From: an uncultured Pseudomonadota bacterium
Lineage (GTDB): Bacteria > Pseudomonadota > Gammaproteobacteria > Ga0077536
Direction: 5' to 3'
DNA: 46,893 nucleotides
NCBI GenBank assembly: GCA_903825645.1
Contig: CAIKBL010000003.1
Coordinates: 1 to 46,893 of the forward strand
A model generated the notes under the pieces. The model was not told the origin of the DNA and did not search any database. It worked only from the letters and a program-made list of their open reading frames with translations. Each line of letters starts with the position of its first letter. Position 1 is the first letter of the stretch. Made by a program: the position numbers and the translations under genes. Positions 8,553 through 16,833 of the stretch are shown here, one piece after another.

Positions 8553-8911
8553 GAAGCACTCCCGTCTAGATTGTTCACACGCTACGCCTGTTTCTTTCTC
8601 GTCAGAAACAGGACAGGTCGCTCACCATAAGAGGGCGCATTTTCGGCTTTTTTTGCACGGCAAAAGGCCCCATTTTCAGCGGCACCGTCTGTCATTTTTG
8701 AGAAGGCGTGCCCGGACATTGCACCTCGCCCTATCCAACCTAAAACTACTTGATCAGAAAAAAAACAGAGATACCCCGAGCAGTTCTTCAATACAGCCTG
8801 ATCACGATGACCTGACATCGGGAGCCTAAACCCCACGAGGCCCTCGTTGCCTGGCCATTATCGGACACATCGCTAACTCTTCGCGACACGCGATCTATCC
8901 AGCGCCGTTAC
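8553..8911. other. intergenic region upstream of the GMC gene
   Basis: Contains the perfect hairpin at 8587-8612 and otherwise nothing recognised. A minus-strand open frame of 84 codons (8582-8836) lacks a good ribosome site and matches no family I know. Confidence 0.45.
8587..8612. promoter_or_regulatory. perfect 9-bp inverted repeat in the GMC gene leader
   Basis: CCTGTTTCT and AGAAACAGG form a perfect 9-bp inverted repeat around an 8-base spacer, 35 bases upstream of the GMC start codon. No T-run follows on either strand, so an operator for a dimeric regulator or a leader hairpin is more likely than a terminator. Confidence 0.4.
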
Positions 8912-9304
8912 TTAGGGTGAAAACGTTGCCGTCACATGCTCAGTGTCAAGATATTCACGCACCGCCGAAAATCGCCCATCACGAATAACCATCATAAAGT
9001 GATAAATATTGTTGTATGTACGCCCGTTATTTATTTCCGCAAAGGATTCCGCTTCGACCGAAACCCGATCCCCATCTGCGGTCAACAGCTTAGGCGTAAC
9101 ACGCAATCCCTTAGGCGCCATCGGCGTGATCTGTCCGAGCAGCTTTTCGAACTCCAACTTCGAATACGTGCCGGAGAGCGCCGTTTTGCCGGCCACCCAC
9201 CAGGTCGCGTCATCCGATAACATCCCGAGAACTTCATCGTATCTTCCGCTCGAAAAAGCGTGCCAGAAACGGGTTACGAGCGCCTTATTTTCTTCAACAG
9301 TCAT
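8912..9304 (-). CDS. NTF2/SnoaL-like domain protein
   Basis: A 130-aa protein of the ketosteroid-isomerase/SnoaL superfamily. It opens with MTVEENKALVTRFWHAFSSG. The typical LSDDATWWVAGKTALSGTYSK follows, with W-W and a G-x-Y-x-K-x-E pattern, then the beta-sheet segment AESFAEINNGRTYNNIYHFMMVIRDGRF and the closing VREYLDTEHV. These are family hallmarks of single-domain NTF2-like proteins. The start at 9304 is supported by GAGGAG 8 bases upstream; the open frame begins 14 codons earlier without a ribosome site. The family covers isomerases, cyclases, dehydratases and non-catalytic binders, so the reaction cannot be assigned. It is transcribed toward the GMC gene with a 359-bp gap. Confidence 0.85.
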   Translation of the reverse strand: MTVEENKALVTRFWHAFSSGRYDEVLGMLSDDATWWVAGKTALSGTYSKLEFEKLLGQITPMAPKGLRVTPKLLTADGDRVSVEAESFAEINNGRTYNNIYHFMMVIRDGRFSAVREYLDTEHVTATFSP

Positions 9305-9363
9305 CGACGTTACTCCTCTGATTTTGATGCGAACCGGTATTGCCATTGTCGCTTACAAGACAC

Positions 9364-9392
9364 GCCCGACCTCAACAGGTCGGGCATCTTTT
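9364..9392. terminator. GC-rich hairpin with short T-run
   Basis: GCCCGACCT and AGGTCGGGC form a perfect 9-bp stem with loop CAAC, followed on the plus strand by ATCTTTT. It is shaped like an intrinsic terminator for plus-strand transcription, yet both flanking genes are on the minus strand. It lies 60 bases upstream of the SnoaL-like start, so it could also act in that leader. Confidence 0.4.
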
Positions 9393-9772
9393 GCGCACTT
9401 ACTGTCTATCTCAGGAAATTAACTATCTTCCACACACCCGGAAACTCAGTAAAAGGCGGCCATCTGCTACGCTAGCGTATCATTGCCCGATGACAGATTT
9501 GGACACTGTCGACATAATTGAAAAGTCGCTCATTTTTCTTTTTTTTCCAAAGGCAGCATTCGGTTCGCACGGTGCCGAGGCAAACACTCTTAGCCTCACG
9601 TGATCCAATGATCGAAATTGGCCGCGTAGCGTGCACAAAGACGGTCAGCGCCCGTCGGACGATAATTGTCGAAGTTCGACTACGCTAGTCCTCCGATTGG
9701 TCACTCACCCGCCACCGAACCCTGCTTTAAGTATTTCCAAGAAATAGCGCAGGCCTCCAACTTCCGCATGCT
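9393..9772. other. intergenic stretch without a recognised gene
   Basis: Lies between the terminator-like hairpin and the 3' end of the GT9 gene. It is AT-rich around 9525-9550. No coding or RNA feature is recognised. Confidence 0.45.
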
Positions 9773-10741
9773 TCAGGGGAAAATTTCGTCTAGCGCTTTT
9801 TCGACGGCGCTGACCGGAATCTGCCCCACCGTCTTCCCATTAAACTCCGAGGCACTAAGTACGCGCCTATGACCAAATGGAGGCTCAAATTTACGCGGGT
9901 CTGTATCCCCGAACAATGAGATCAGCGTACGACCGCCCGCAGCAAGTAAATGCCCACCACCCGCATCATTTGCCACGCTTACCGGGATTTGTCGTGCGAG
10001 GGCGATAGTAAAAAGCGGTCCTTTCAGCGACCTGTCGGTGTACATATATTCTGGGAAAAGCCCCTCCGGCACTGCTTCTCGAAGCTCAGGCAACCAGTGC
10101 TCCTCTTCAGGTCCTAGAAAAAAAACGGGGACTCGGCCAGAGGATATTTGAGTGCGAGCCGTCTGTATAAAATTGGCCAATGGCCAACATTTGATCTTCT
10201 TGCCTGCACCAGGCGAAAAACCAACATAACTCGGCCCGGCCGGCAGTATTTCGGCCGCCGCCGTCAAATATGATTCCGGCAGTTGTAGCGTGTCGGCGAG
10301 ATCGATCGCCTCACCAATGGCAAGTTCAAAAAGACTCTGCGTCTGGCGATAAACCGGCAGATCCAAGAAGGATACCGATGGCCTGCAGTCCGACAGCCGG
10401 AAATCACTCCAAGGTGCGATAAACGTAGTATGCGCGATACGCTTCAGCGCCAACGTGTCTTTACATTTAGTCACGCTTGCGATGATAGTGTCGAAAAATC
10501 GGTCGCTTGGCGCCTTCAGAGTCTGTGTCCAACGGGTTCCAAACTCGCTGCTCTCTAAAATCTCATCGATAACACCGTCCACCAACGGTGCTAACCCTGC
10601 AGAGAACGCCGTGCGGCCTCTACGTATGCTCAAGGTCAGCTTAATATCCGGACATCTCGCCTTTAGCGCTAGGATCGCGGGTAGCTTAATGAGGGAGTCG
10701 CCTATGAGGCCACCAGCACAATGAAAAAGAATCGATTTCAT
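9773..10741 (-). CDS. glycosyltransferase family 9 (heptosyltransferase-like)
   Basis: A 322-aa GT-B enzyme of family GT9, which transfers heptose or related sugars from nucleotide donors to lipid A core or other envelope glycans. Visible motifs are the N-terminal AGGLIGDSLIKLPA (acceptor domain), then FSPGAGKKIKCWPLANF (the GA-x4-K-x-WP donor motif), VANDAGGGHLLAA, and SLFGDTDPRKFEPPF near the C-terminus. The start at M18 of the open frame (10741) is chosen because family members begin with M-K-x-I-L; neither candidate has a strong ribosome site. A sulfotransferase gene lies upstream on the same strand with a 205-bp gap. Both may act on surface polysaccharide (inference). Confidence 0.83.
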   Translation of the reverse strand: MKSILFHCAGGLIGDSLIKLPAILALKARCPDIKLTLSIRRGRTAFSAGLAPLVDGVIDEILESSEFGTRWTQTLKAPSDRFFDTIIASVTKCKDTLALKRIAHTTFIAPWSDFRLSDCRPSVSFLDLPVYRQTQSLFELAIGEAIDLADTLQLPESYLTAAAEILPAGPSYVGFSPGAGKKIKCWPLANFIQTARTQISSGRVPVFFLGPEEEHWLPELREAVPEGLFPEYMYTDRSLKGPLFTIALARQIPVSVANDAGGGHLLAAGGRTLISLFGDTDPRKFEPPFGHRRVLSASEFNGKTVGQIPVSAVEKALDEIFP

Positions 10742-10946
10742 GGAAGCTAAACGCGGTATTTTTTTAGAAACCCGAACTTGAGAGATGATCAATCTTCAAT
10801 GCCCATGCGCGTCGAATAGGTGACTGATACGCCATCTACTGGCTGTTTTCCTGCTGGACTCGGGGCAATGGTCAACGGTGGAGTACCACGATGTATTCGT
10901 GAGCAACATTGCCGATCCTTAGAAATAGACCATAGCTGACGCTTTT

Positions 10947-11780
10947 CTAATGCCAAAGATTGTAATCGTATCCGAAATCGTGACGGAGTAATTTCGTACA
11001 CCGTTCAGAGAATAAGATTCTGTCTTTTTCCGTAAACCAATCAGAGGGGGGCCGCGTATCTTCGCGGATAACCGCCAAGCCGTCGGCGCCGGATTCCTTC
11101 GTTTTCATGTGCGTTTTAGTAGACATACGGGTTGCAATATTTATTTGCTCTTCGTTTAGATCTAAATTCAGAAAGTCGCTGATCCGCGCAATCACAAGAT
11201 GCGGCTCGCTGTTCATGTCTTCGTAACGCACGACTAGTGTCCGTGAAGGGAAACGTTGGGCGATTCGTCCCCATGCGTTAAAAAAACGTAAGCACCACCA
11301 AAAATCACTGTTGAAGCGGCGTTCTCCGATGCCAACATGGAGAAATTCCGAGAATGAACAACCGTATGTGTCTTTCCATTTTTCGTAATTAGAAACCAAG
11401 CAAGATCGAATATCTCGGATCAACACCACATAGCGAGGGAAATGTAAAAAATAGCGCAGAAGCCGGGATCCCACCAAAACATGCGGAATGGAGTGACTAC
11501 TAATGATGTGGGGAACGTGCGAGGGCGGGGGCGAATCCTTAAAGCCGCCGATGATATCGTTCGCATCCATGAATTGCGGCGGCGGCAATCCATATTGCAG
11601 CGCAATGGCAACGCCTAGCTGATGCTTCAGCCAGTGGGTACCGGACTGGTGCATACTCACCGTCATACCGTCACAGCGGCGATGTCTCAGTAACGCGAAA
11701 TTGGAAATTTCGTTTCCTAGCCGATGCGCATGGAAGCGGAGAAACATGAAAGTACCGGCCCTTAGCTTTCGTTTTCTCAT
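10947..11780 (-). CDS. PAPS-dependent sulfotransferase family protein
   Basis: About 277 aa from the chosen start. The 5'-phosphosulfate loop reads VSMHQSGTHWLKHQL, matching the family pattern with S-G-T-x-W-L. The 3'-phosphate binding segment reads VLIRDIRSCLVSNYEKW, and LVVRYEDMNSEP is the usual following strand and turn. Members transfer a sulfuryl group from PAPS to hydroxyls of carbohydrates or small molecules. The start is uncertain: the frame opens at 11927 with GTG, and Mets at 11780 or 11747 both lack a clear ribosome site. Its neighbour is a GT9 glycosyltransferase, so a sulfated surface glycan is a fair guess but not shown. Confidence 0.75.
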   Translation of the reverse strand: MRKRKLRAGTFMFLRFHAHRLGNEISNFALLRHRRCDGMTVSMHQSGTHWLKHQLGVAIALQYGLPPPQFMDANDIIGGFKDSPPPSHVPHIISSHSIPHVLVGSRLLRYFLHFPRYVVLIRDIRSCLVSNYEKWKDTYGCSFSEFLHVGIGERRFNSDFWWCLRFFNAWGRIAQRFPSRTLVVRYEDMNSEPHLVIARISDFLNLDLNEEQINIATRMSTKTHMKTKESGADGLAVIREDTRPPSDWFTEKDRILFSERCTKLLRHDFGYDYNLWH

Positions 11781-12572
11781 ATTGTACACCAGTGCGATGG
11801 GACCTTTGCCATTGGCAGGCCGCGGTGCGTACCGGACATCCGCCTGAGTACCCTGTTCCCAAATGGCGGCCAGACCGTCGGTTTTTTTCCATCTATGGGC
11901 GCACAGACGTGCGCGCGACCCTATCACGCAGCTGCCGCTGCCAGCGCCATATAGCGGTCCGACATAACGAAGTACGACTTATCACACTCATGCCCACTGC
12001 CGCCGCCAGGTCACGTGTCTAAGTCATCAAGGATTAGTGCACTTTGAAACTGGCCGGGGCTGTGCCAAAAAATTGATTACCTTAGCCCTCAGTGACAAGC
12101 CACAATTTGCGGGATTTTAAGCTTCAACTCGCCCTGCTCGTCGAGCATGAACATCAATTTTTTGGCCGCAGCAAGAGCGGAGAAATTTTCAGGAACGCTT
12201 CTACTAAACAAGCCCGGCAGTCGTCCTTCCGATATTCGGCGTCTACGTCGCAACTTTATTTGCCGCTGTCGCCATTTTTTGTGTTGGTTTGGATTTCTAC
12301 TGAAGAAATTAAAATCAACCACCCCGGTTACTGGGGATAGAGGGCGCAATGAAACGCGCGTCACTATCCCTATCTTGGGACATGGTTTACTCCGACTAAC
12401 CTAGCCTCGCTATTTTGGGAAGTGCCTGCGGATGCCTGGAATGGAGGTCTCGAGCCTTTTTATCTTTAGTGAGGGTTTCCGGTTGCAATGGCGCAGCGAC
12501 TGGGTTACAAGAACACGATCGATACATTATCTGCCACGATTTCGCCGCGGCCGTGACGACTGAGGATAAGTT
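11781..12572. other. long intergenic region
   Basis: Nearly 800 bp between divergent genes (part may be the true N-terminus of the sulfotransferase). Short open frames at 12089-12404 on both strands overlap each other, lack ribosome sites and match nothing I know. No RNA gene is seen. Confidence 0.4.
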
Positions 12573-13472
12573 TTGACCCCGCGACATCTTTGTCTACTCA
12601 TGCTGGTCTGCACGGTCTGGGGTTTGAATTTCGTGGTCGCCAAAGTCGGCATGCATCAATTCCCACCTTTGCTTTTTACCGGCCTGCGCTTTCTTATACT
12701 CACGCTGGCGCTGATGCCCTTCCTCGCAGTAGCGAAGGGACGTATGCGGCAGGTTATTGCAATCACGCTATTTAACGGCGCTTTCCATTTCGGACTTATC
12801 AGCATCGCGATCGCCCTCAGTGCCGCCTCCGTGGTGGCGATTGTGAGCCAACTTAACGTGCCGTTCGCGACGGTGATGTCAATCATGTTTCTCGGCGAGC
12901 GGGTTTCGCTTAGACGCTGGAGCGGGATCGCGATGACTGTGCTTGGCGTGACTTGCGTAAGCTTTGACCCCCATGTCTTCGATACGCGTTTCGGACTGCT
13001 CTGCGCAGCTGCGGCGTCGCTCTCGGGAGCGATTGCCAGTGTTCTGATGCGGCGCCTCGCCGGCGTGGGCGTGCTTCAGCTGCAATCCTGGACCGCATTG
13101 GTGAGTGCCCCCTTGCTCCTTGGAGCGAGTTTCATTTGGGAAAATGGCCAACTTTTGGCGCTTGACCAGGCCCACTGGCAGAACTGGTCGGCGCTGCTTT
13201 TCACGACAATCGGTGCCAGTCTGATCGGTCACAACGGCTATTTTTATCTGCTACAGCGCTACGAAGTCTCACTGATTGCGCCGATCTCCCTGCTGTCTCC
13301 GATCCTCGGGGTAGTCTTTGGCATCGGTCTACTGCACGAGACGCTAACTCCCCGCATACTCTTCGGGGCAGTCTCCGTGTTTCTTGGGATCGGAATCCTT
13401 GTCACCTCCGGAGGGCGGGTGGCTAAACCGCTCCAGCGCCGGCCTGAGCAGGACACTCGTTCGCCTGACTGA
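12573..13472 (+). CDS. EamA/DMT-family transporter
   Basis: A 299-aa inner-membrane protein with about ten hydrophobic segments in two homologous EamA repeats. The first repeat begins VCTVWGLNFVVAKVG and contains FTGLRFLILTLALMP. The second contains IGHNGYFYLLQRYEVSLIAPISLLSPILGVVFG and LFGAVSVFLGIGIL, both typical of drug/metabolite exporters. The start codon is TTG at 12573, supported by GAGGA 8-9 bases upstream. DMT exporters move amino acids, metabolites or drugs. The P450 gene follows on the same strand after 220 bp with its own ribosome site. Confidence 0.9.
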   Translation: MTPRHLCLLMLVCTVWGLNFVVAKVGMHQFPPLLFTGLRFLILTLALMPFLAVAKGRMRQVIAITLFNGAFHFGLISIAIALSAASVVAIVSQLNVPFATVMSIMFLGERVSLRRWSGIAMTVLGVTCVSFDPHVFDTRFGLLCAAAASLSGAIASVLMRRLAGVGVLQLQSWTALVSAPLLLGASFIWENGQLLALDQAHWQNWSALLFTTIGASLIGHNGYFYLLQRYEVSLIAPISLLSPILGVVFGIGLLHETLTPRILFGAVSVFLGIGILVTSGGRVAKPLQRRPEQDTRSPD

Positions 13473-13692
13473 GCAACCTTCTGCGGCAGCTCTACTTTGC
13501 ACAATGATGCAGGCCCGCACGCCTGACAGTTGGGGTACGCAAAAAGCTACTTTTCAATCCAATGCGCAGTGCGACAAGGAGCTTGCGGCGTACCCAGTGC
13601 TGCCGTAATCTGCAAATGTGTTTCGGATTCCGGCGTTGCCGCCAACTTCGAAAATCGTACGCTCTTCACACGTGAGAACCGGAGAACAGCTT

Positions 13693-14979
13693 ATGCAGAC
13701 GTTAGACGAACAGCTCACGAGCGCGGAAACTTTCCTGGATGATAGCTTCTACCTGCTGCTAGAGCGTATGCGAAAAGAGCACCCTGTCTACTGGACTAGT
13801 GGCTTGAATGGAGCCCGATTCTGGTCAGTTTTTAAGCATGCGGACGTCAAGCGGATCTTGTTAGACGGGGTACTCTTCAGTTCTGAACGGGAAGGTGTCA
13901 TGCCGGTAATGGATGAAACCTTGAGCGCTGCGAATAGAGACGCCTTCGGTCCGGGCGAGATGTTGATCGCTATAGATCCACCGCGTCACGCCAAATTTAG
14001 AGAACTGATATCGGGACCTTTCATGCCCGGTGCGGTGATGGAAACGTCTGCGGTAAAAACTGCACTGATCCGAAAAATATTTGATGATCTCCCCGCCGAC
14101 GGCATTATTGATCTAGTTGACGATCTCGCCGCCAAAATTCCCATGACGATCATCGCGGACATCCTGGGCCTGCCCCAAGAGCGGTGCGCTGATTTACTTA
14201 AATGGGGAAAAATGGCGTTAACATCATCCGATCCTGAATACAGCGGCGGAGACGCTGCCGCGACAACCGAGGAGGGCATCCATCAGATCCGAGAATGCGT
14301 TCGCAAGCTGGCAATGCCACGTCGCAGGTGCCCGCACGCTGATGCACTCAGTGCGCTGGCGACTGGCGCTATCGACGGGCTTGCGCTCACGGAATCCGAA
14401 ATCGTCCAGAATGGAACGCTGATGATTCTGGCCGGATTCGAGACTACCAGAAACTCATTTTCAGGTGGACTACTAGCGCTTCTAGAGCACCCGGATCAGA
14501 TGCAGCTGCTACGTGATGATCCAAAGCTTATTCGTCGCGCGGTGGAGGAAATGGTACGCTGGGCAAACCCGGTCATCACCCTAATGAGGGTCGCTACCCG
14601 CGACACAGAGCTCCGGGGGCAACATATAAAAGCGGGCGATCGCGTAGTGATCTGGCTCGCGTCTGCGAACCGTGATGATGAAGCATTCGAAAACGCCAAT
14701 CAATTCGATGTCACGCGTGCGCCTAATGCCCACATCGGTTTTGGATTTGGGCCACACACCTGTCTCGGCGGACCGCTCGCGCGACTGGAATTGCGGGTTG
14801 CTTTAGAAGAATTATTGAGTCGCTATGAAGGCTTTGAAGTGAGAGGGAAACCGGAGCGGACGCAGGCAAATTTTGTCGGGGGTCTTAAACGGTTTCCTAT
14901 CAGACTAATCGCCAGAAGTTCTGCTGCAGCATCCCGCGAACTACAATTTTCGGCGAATGCGACCCCTACTGTAACTTGA
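13693..14979 (+). CDS. cytochrome P450
   Basis: A soluble bacterial class P450, 428 aa. The I-helix oxygen-activation motif AGFETT lies at about 247-252, the ExxR pair (EEMVR) at 286-289, and the haem-ligand loop FGFGPHTCLGG with Cys357. The segment AIDPPRHAKFRELISGPF near residue 95 is the usual C-helix region. It inserts one oxygen atom into a small, often terpenoid, steroid or fatty substrate, using electrons from a ferredoxin and its reductase. No such partners are encoded nearby. The start at 13693 is preferred over an upstream in-frame Met because GGAG lies 8-9 bases before it and the protein then begins directly with a typical N-terminus. The specific CYP family cannot be assigned by eye. 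Confidence 0.93.
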   Translation: MQTLDEQLTSAETFLDDSFYLLLERMRKEHPVYWTSGLNGARFWSVFKHADVKRILLDGVLFSSEREGVMPVMDETLSAANRDAFGPGEMLIAIDPPRHAKFRELISGPFMPGAVMETSAVKTALIRKIFDDLPADGIIDLVDDLAAKIPMTIIADILGLPQERCADLLKWGKMALTSSDPEYSGGDAAATTEEGIHQIRECVRKLAMPRRRCPHADALSALATGAIDGLALTESEIVQNGTLMILAGFETTRNSFSGGLLALLEHPDQMQLLRDDPKLIRRAVEEMVRWANPVITLMRVATRDTELRGQHIKAGDRVVIWLASANRDDEAFENANQFDVTRAPNAHIGFGFGPHTCLGGPLARLELRVALEELLSRYEGFEVRGKPERTQANFVGGLKRFPIRLIARSSAAASRELQFSANATPTVT

Positions 14980-15229
14980 CTAGCGAATCAATTTTCGTTT
15001 TTGGAAGGAGCGATCAATGTTCGCAGCGATCATGCGCAAAGACTCGCTGACGCTGTCGTGCTAAGCGATATTCGAAACCGCCAGGATCATTACCAACTCT
15101 TTGTCCAGACAGTCCCATTCTCAGACGAAAGCCTCGAGCGGCGGTTGGCACCAGGCGCAGTCTATCTATCGGCAAGGTTCAGTGCGGCGAAAAACACTGA
15201 ACGGAAGCGCCTGCAGAGAGACGCCGTGG

Positions 15230-15765
15230 GGGCGCGAACGAGTGGGTGGACGAGATCTCGAGACAGCAACCCTCGTCGCCATGATAGGTACTGTGGACCT
15301 GCGTTATAACGGAGGTCGCAAAGCCCTTGGGGCGCGCCGTTCAGCCGGCTAACTATTCCATGGTTTTCGACATATCGTAGCCGGTAACACTCGCCAGGTG
15401 CTGCTCATCATGGAAGGGATCGGGTACCCAAATCCCCATGGTGAGCGCGAGTTCTGTGCTGGTAGAGATAGGCTAGAGTTTCCACGCTTACCTTTTCTAT
15501 TTACAGACGTCTTATATGGCCACCCCGACGCAGACGTTCCCCGATGCGCCCTTTGCCCTTACGTTAGATCATCTCGGGACACCGGTCGACACCGGCCAGT
15601 ACGCCAACCACGAGAAATAGGACTACTGCGTATTTGGGCGCGCGATCTCGTCTAACTCGCGGCCTGTAACAACGTGACACTCAGTTTGGAGGGCATGACT
15701 CTGTCCTGGCGCGACTTCCCTTTTCGGCCTGGCCCGCCGCATGTTCGAACGCAAGTTACCGGTGA
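15230..15765 (+). pseudogene. decayed amidohydrolase (TIM-barrel metal-dependent hydrolase)
   Basis: Pieces of an amidohydrolase of the COG3618 type can be read in order along the plus strand, in two frames. VAMIGTVDLR (about 15275-15305) and FHGFRHIV (about 15357-15380) share one frame, split by TAA at 15350. FPDAPFALTLDHLGTPVD (about 15530-15585) is in another frame. LAACNNVTLSLEGMTLSW (15656-15709) is back in the first frame, after TAA at 15653. They correspond to the family elements IVGHADL, FRGIRH, FPDTxFVLDHxGTPVD and LAACPNVxVKLGGLGM. At least two frameshifts and two stops exclude a working enzyme. The true 5' end is unclear; 15001-15230 may belong to it. Confidence 0.65.
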
Positions 15766-15861
15766 ATAAAAGGGGCATGACCCATGCCGCATGGTGGGAC
15801 ACCTTAAGGAAAATGGCGATGCGCTGCGGCGAACGGAAAAGAACGAAGTGTTACGCATCAC

Positions 15862-15901
15862 TCGTAACCCCTTGTTACGAGTTGAGTTGAGTTGAGTTGA
15901 G
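15862..15901. repeat. inverted repeat abutting a GAGTT pentamer repeat
   Basis: TCGTAAC (15862-15868) and GTTACGA (15874-15880) form a perfect 7-bp inverted repeat with a 5-base loop. It runs directly into four tandem GAGTT units (15879-15898). The array lies between the amidohydrolase remnant and the 3' end of the SnoaL-like gene. Pentamer tracts are slippage-prone; no gene is read through this one. Confidence 0.5.
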
Positions 15902-16025
15902 GCTGGACTGGTCCCGCGGGGGCCTGGATCTCGACTCAAGACGCCTGCTGACTTCTTTACAGCGTTCTCCCAACCAATCGAAACTGCGGGCGACGAGCCT
16001 ACGGCGAGCGTGATCAGCGTTGGGG

Positions 16026-16583
16026 TCAGGGCGGCATCCCCTCCTGGCCCCTACCCGGCGAGTAGTGGTAACAGATGGTGATGGTTCGTTCTTTGAAGTA
16101 CCACCGTCCGCGCAGCTTTTCCAGTCGATCATCATAACGTCCAGCCAGCACCATGACGTCGTCATTGCCCTCGACGAAATCCGAATCAAAGTAGGTACAA
16201 GCTGTTGCAGTGTTTTCTGTCAATTCCAGGCAGGGTTCGAAGATTTTATGGCGGGGATACCGAACCCTCGGGCGCGAACGAAAGAAGTTCGTATACCAAG
16301 CAAGGATCGCCTCACGCCCGACGTGTACGAGTCCGCTGTCAAAAGATACTGAGAACCGAGCGTCCGGATGGTAAAGATCGACAAGTTCCTTGATCTGTCC
16401 CCGATCGATGAGCTGACAATAGCGGCTGAGCAGCAACCTGGCCCCCTCGTAATCCCCACTACTACGCGCCTTAGTTGCTGACGCGCTACCGATCTTGCCA
16501 GAGGAACGTCGCACCGACGCCGTGACGCTTGCGCGTTCCTCCGATGCCGGTGTTACCGGTCTGGTCTTCCGTCGAGTAGCCAT
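16026..16583 (-). CDS. SnoaL-like (NTF2 fold) protein
   Basis: A 185-aa protein. The first 45 residues are basic, Ser/Thr/Ala-rich and probably unstructured (MATRRKTRPVTPASEE onward). The SnoaL_4-like domain follows: YEGARLLLSRYCQLIDRGQIKELVDLYHPDARFSV, then HVGREAILAWYTNFFRSRPRVRYPRHKIFEP, and the beta-strands TACTYFDSDFVEGNDDVMVLAGRYDDRLEKLRGRWYFKERTI. This is the pattern of NTF2-like proteins related to ring-hydroxylating dioxygenase small subunits and steroid/polyketide-modifying enzymes. The start at 16583 has GGAG 8-9 bases upstream. With the P450 and a zinc alcohol dehydrogenase beside it, a role in terpenoid or aromatic catabolism is possible but unproven. The N-terminal extension is unusual for the family. 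Confidence 0.85.
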   Translation of the reverse strand: MATRRKTRPVTPASEERASVTASVRRSSGKIGSASATKARSSGDYEGARLLLSRYCQLIDRGQIKELVDLYHPDARFSVSFDSGLVHVGREAILAWYTNFFRSRPRVRYPRHKIFEPCLELTENTATACTYFDSDFVEGNDDVMVLAGRYDDRLEKLRGRWYFKERTITICYHYSPGRGQEGMPP

Positions 16584-16833
16584 ATCTGAGTCTCCGGCTG
16601 AGCATTCATGCAGATCGCGTGTCGGCGTCGCTAGTATCAGAACATATGGGTCCGGATCGACAAATAAACCATTCCGCCGACGTTCGCGCGAACCATTTCC
16701 GAACAATCCAAACCTCGAACCCTAAGTAAGTTACAGCAGCAAAGGCACAACGTTCTCACAAAGTAAGTAGACGTGCATTACGCGGGTTTATCGACTTACG
16801 TGGAAACGAACACCCGCCTCGCGACATTTGCCG

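Noticed and set aside
12089-12404. Open frames on both strands
   Set aside because: They overlap each other, have no ribosome site or motif, and show basic low-complexity composition.
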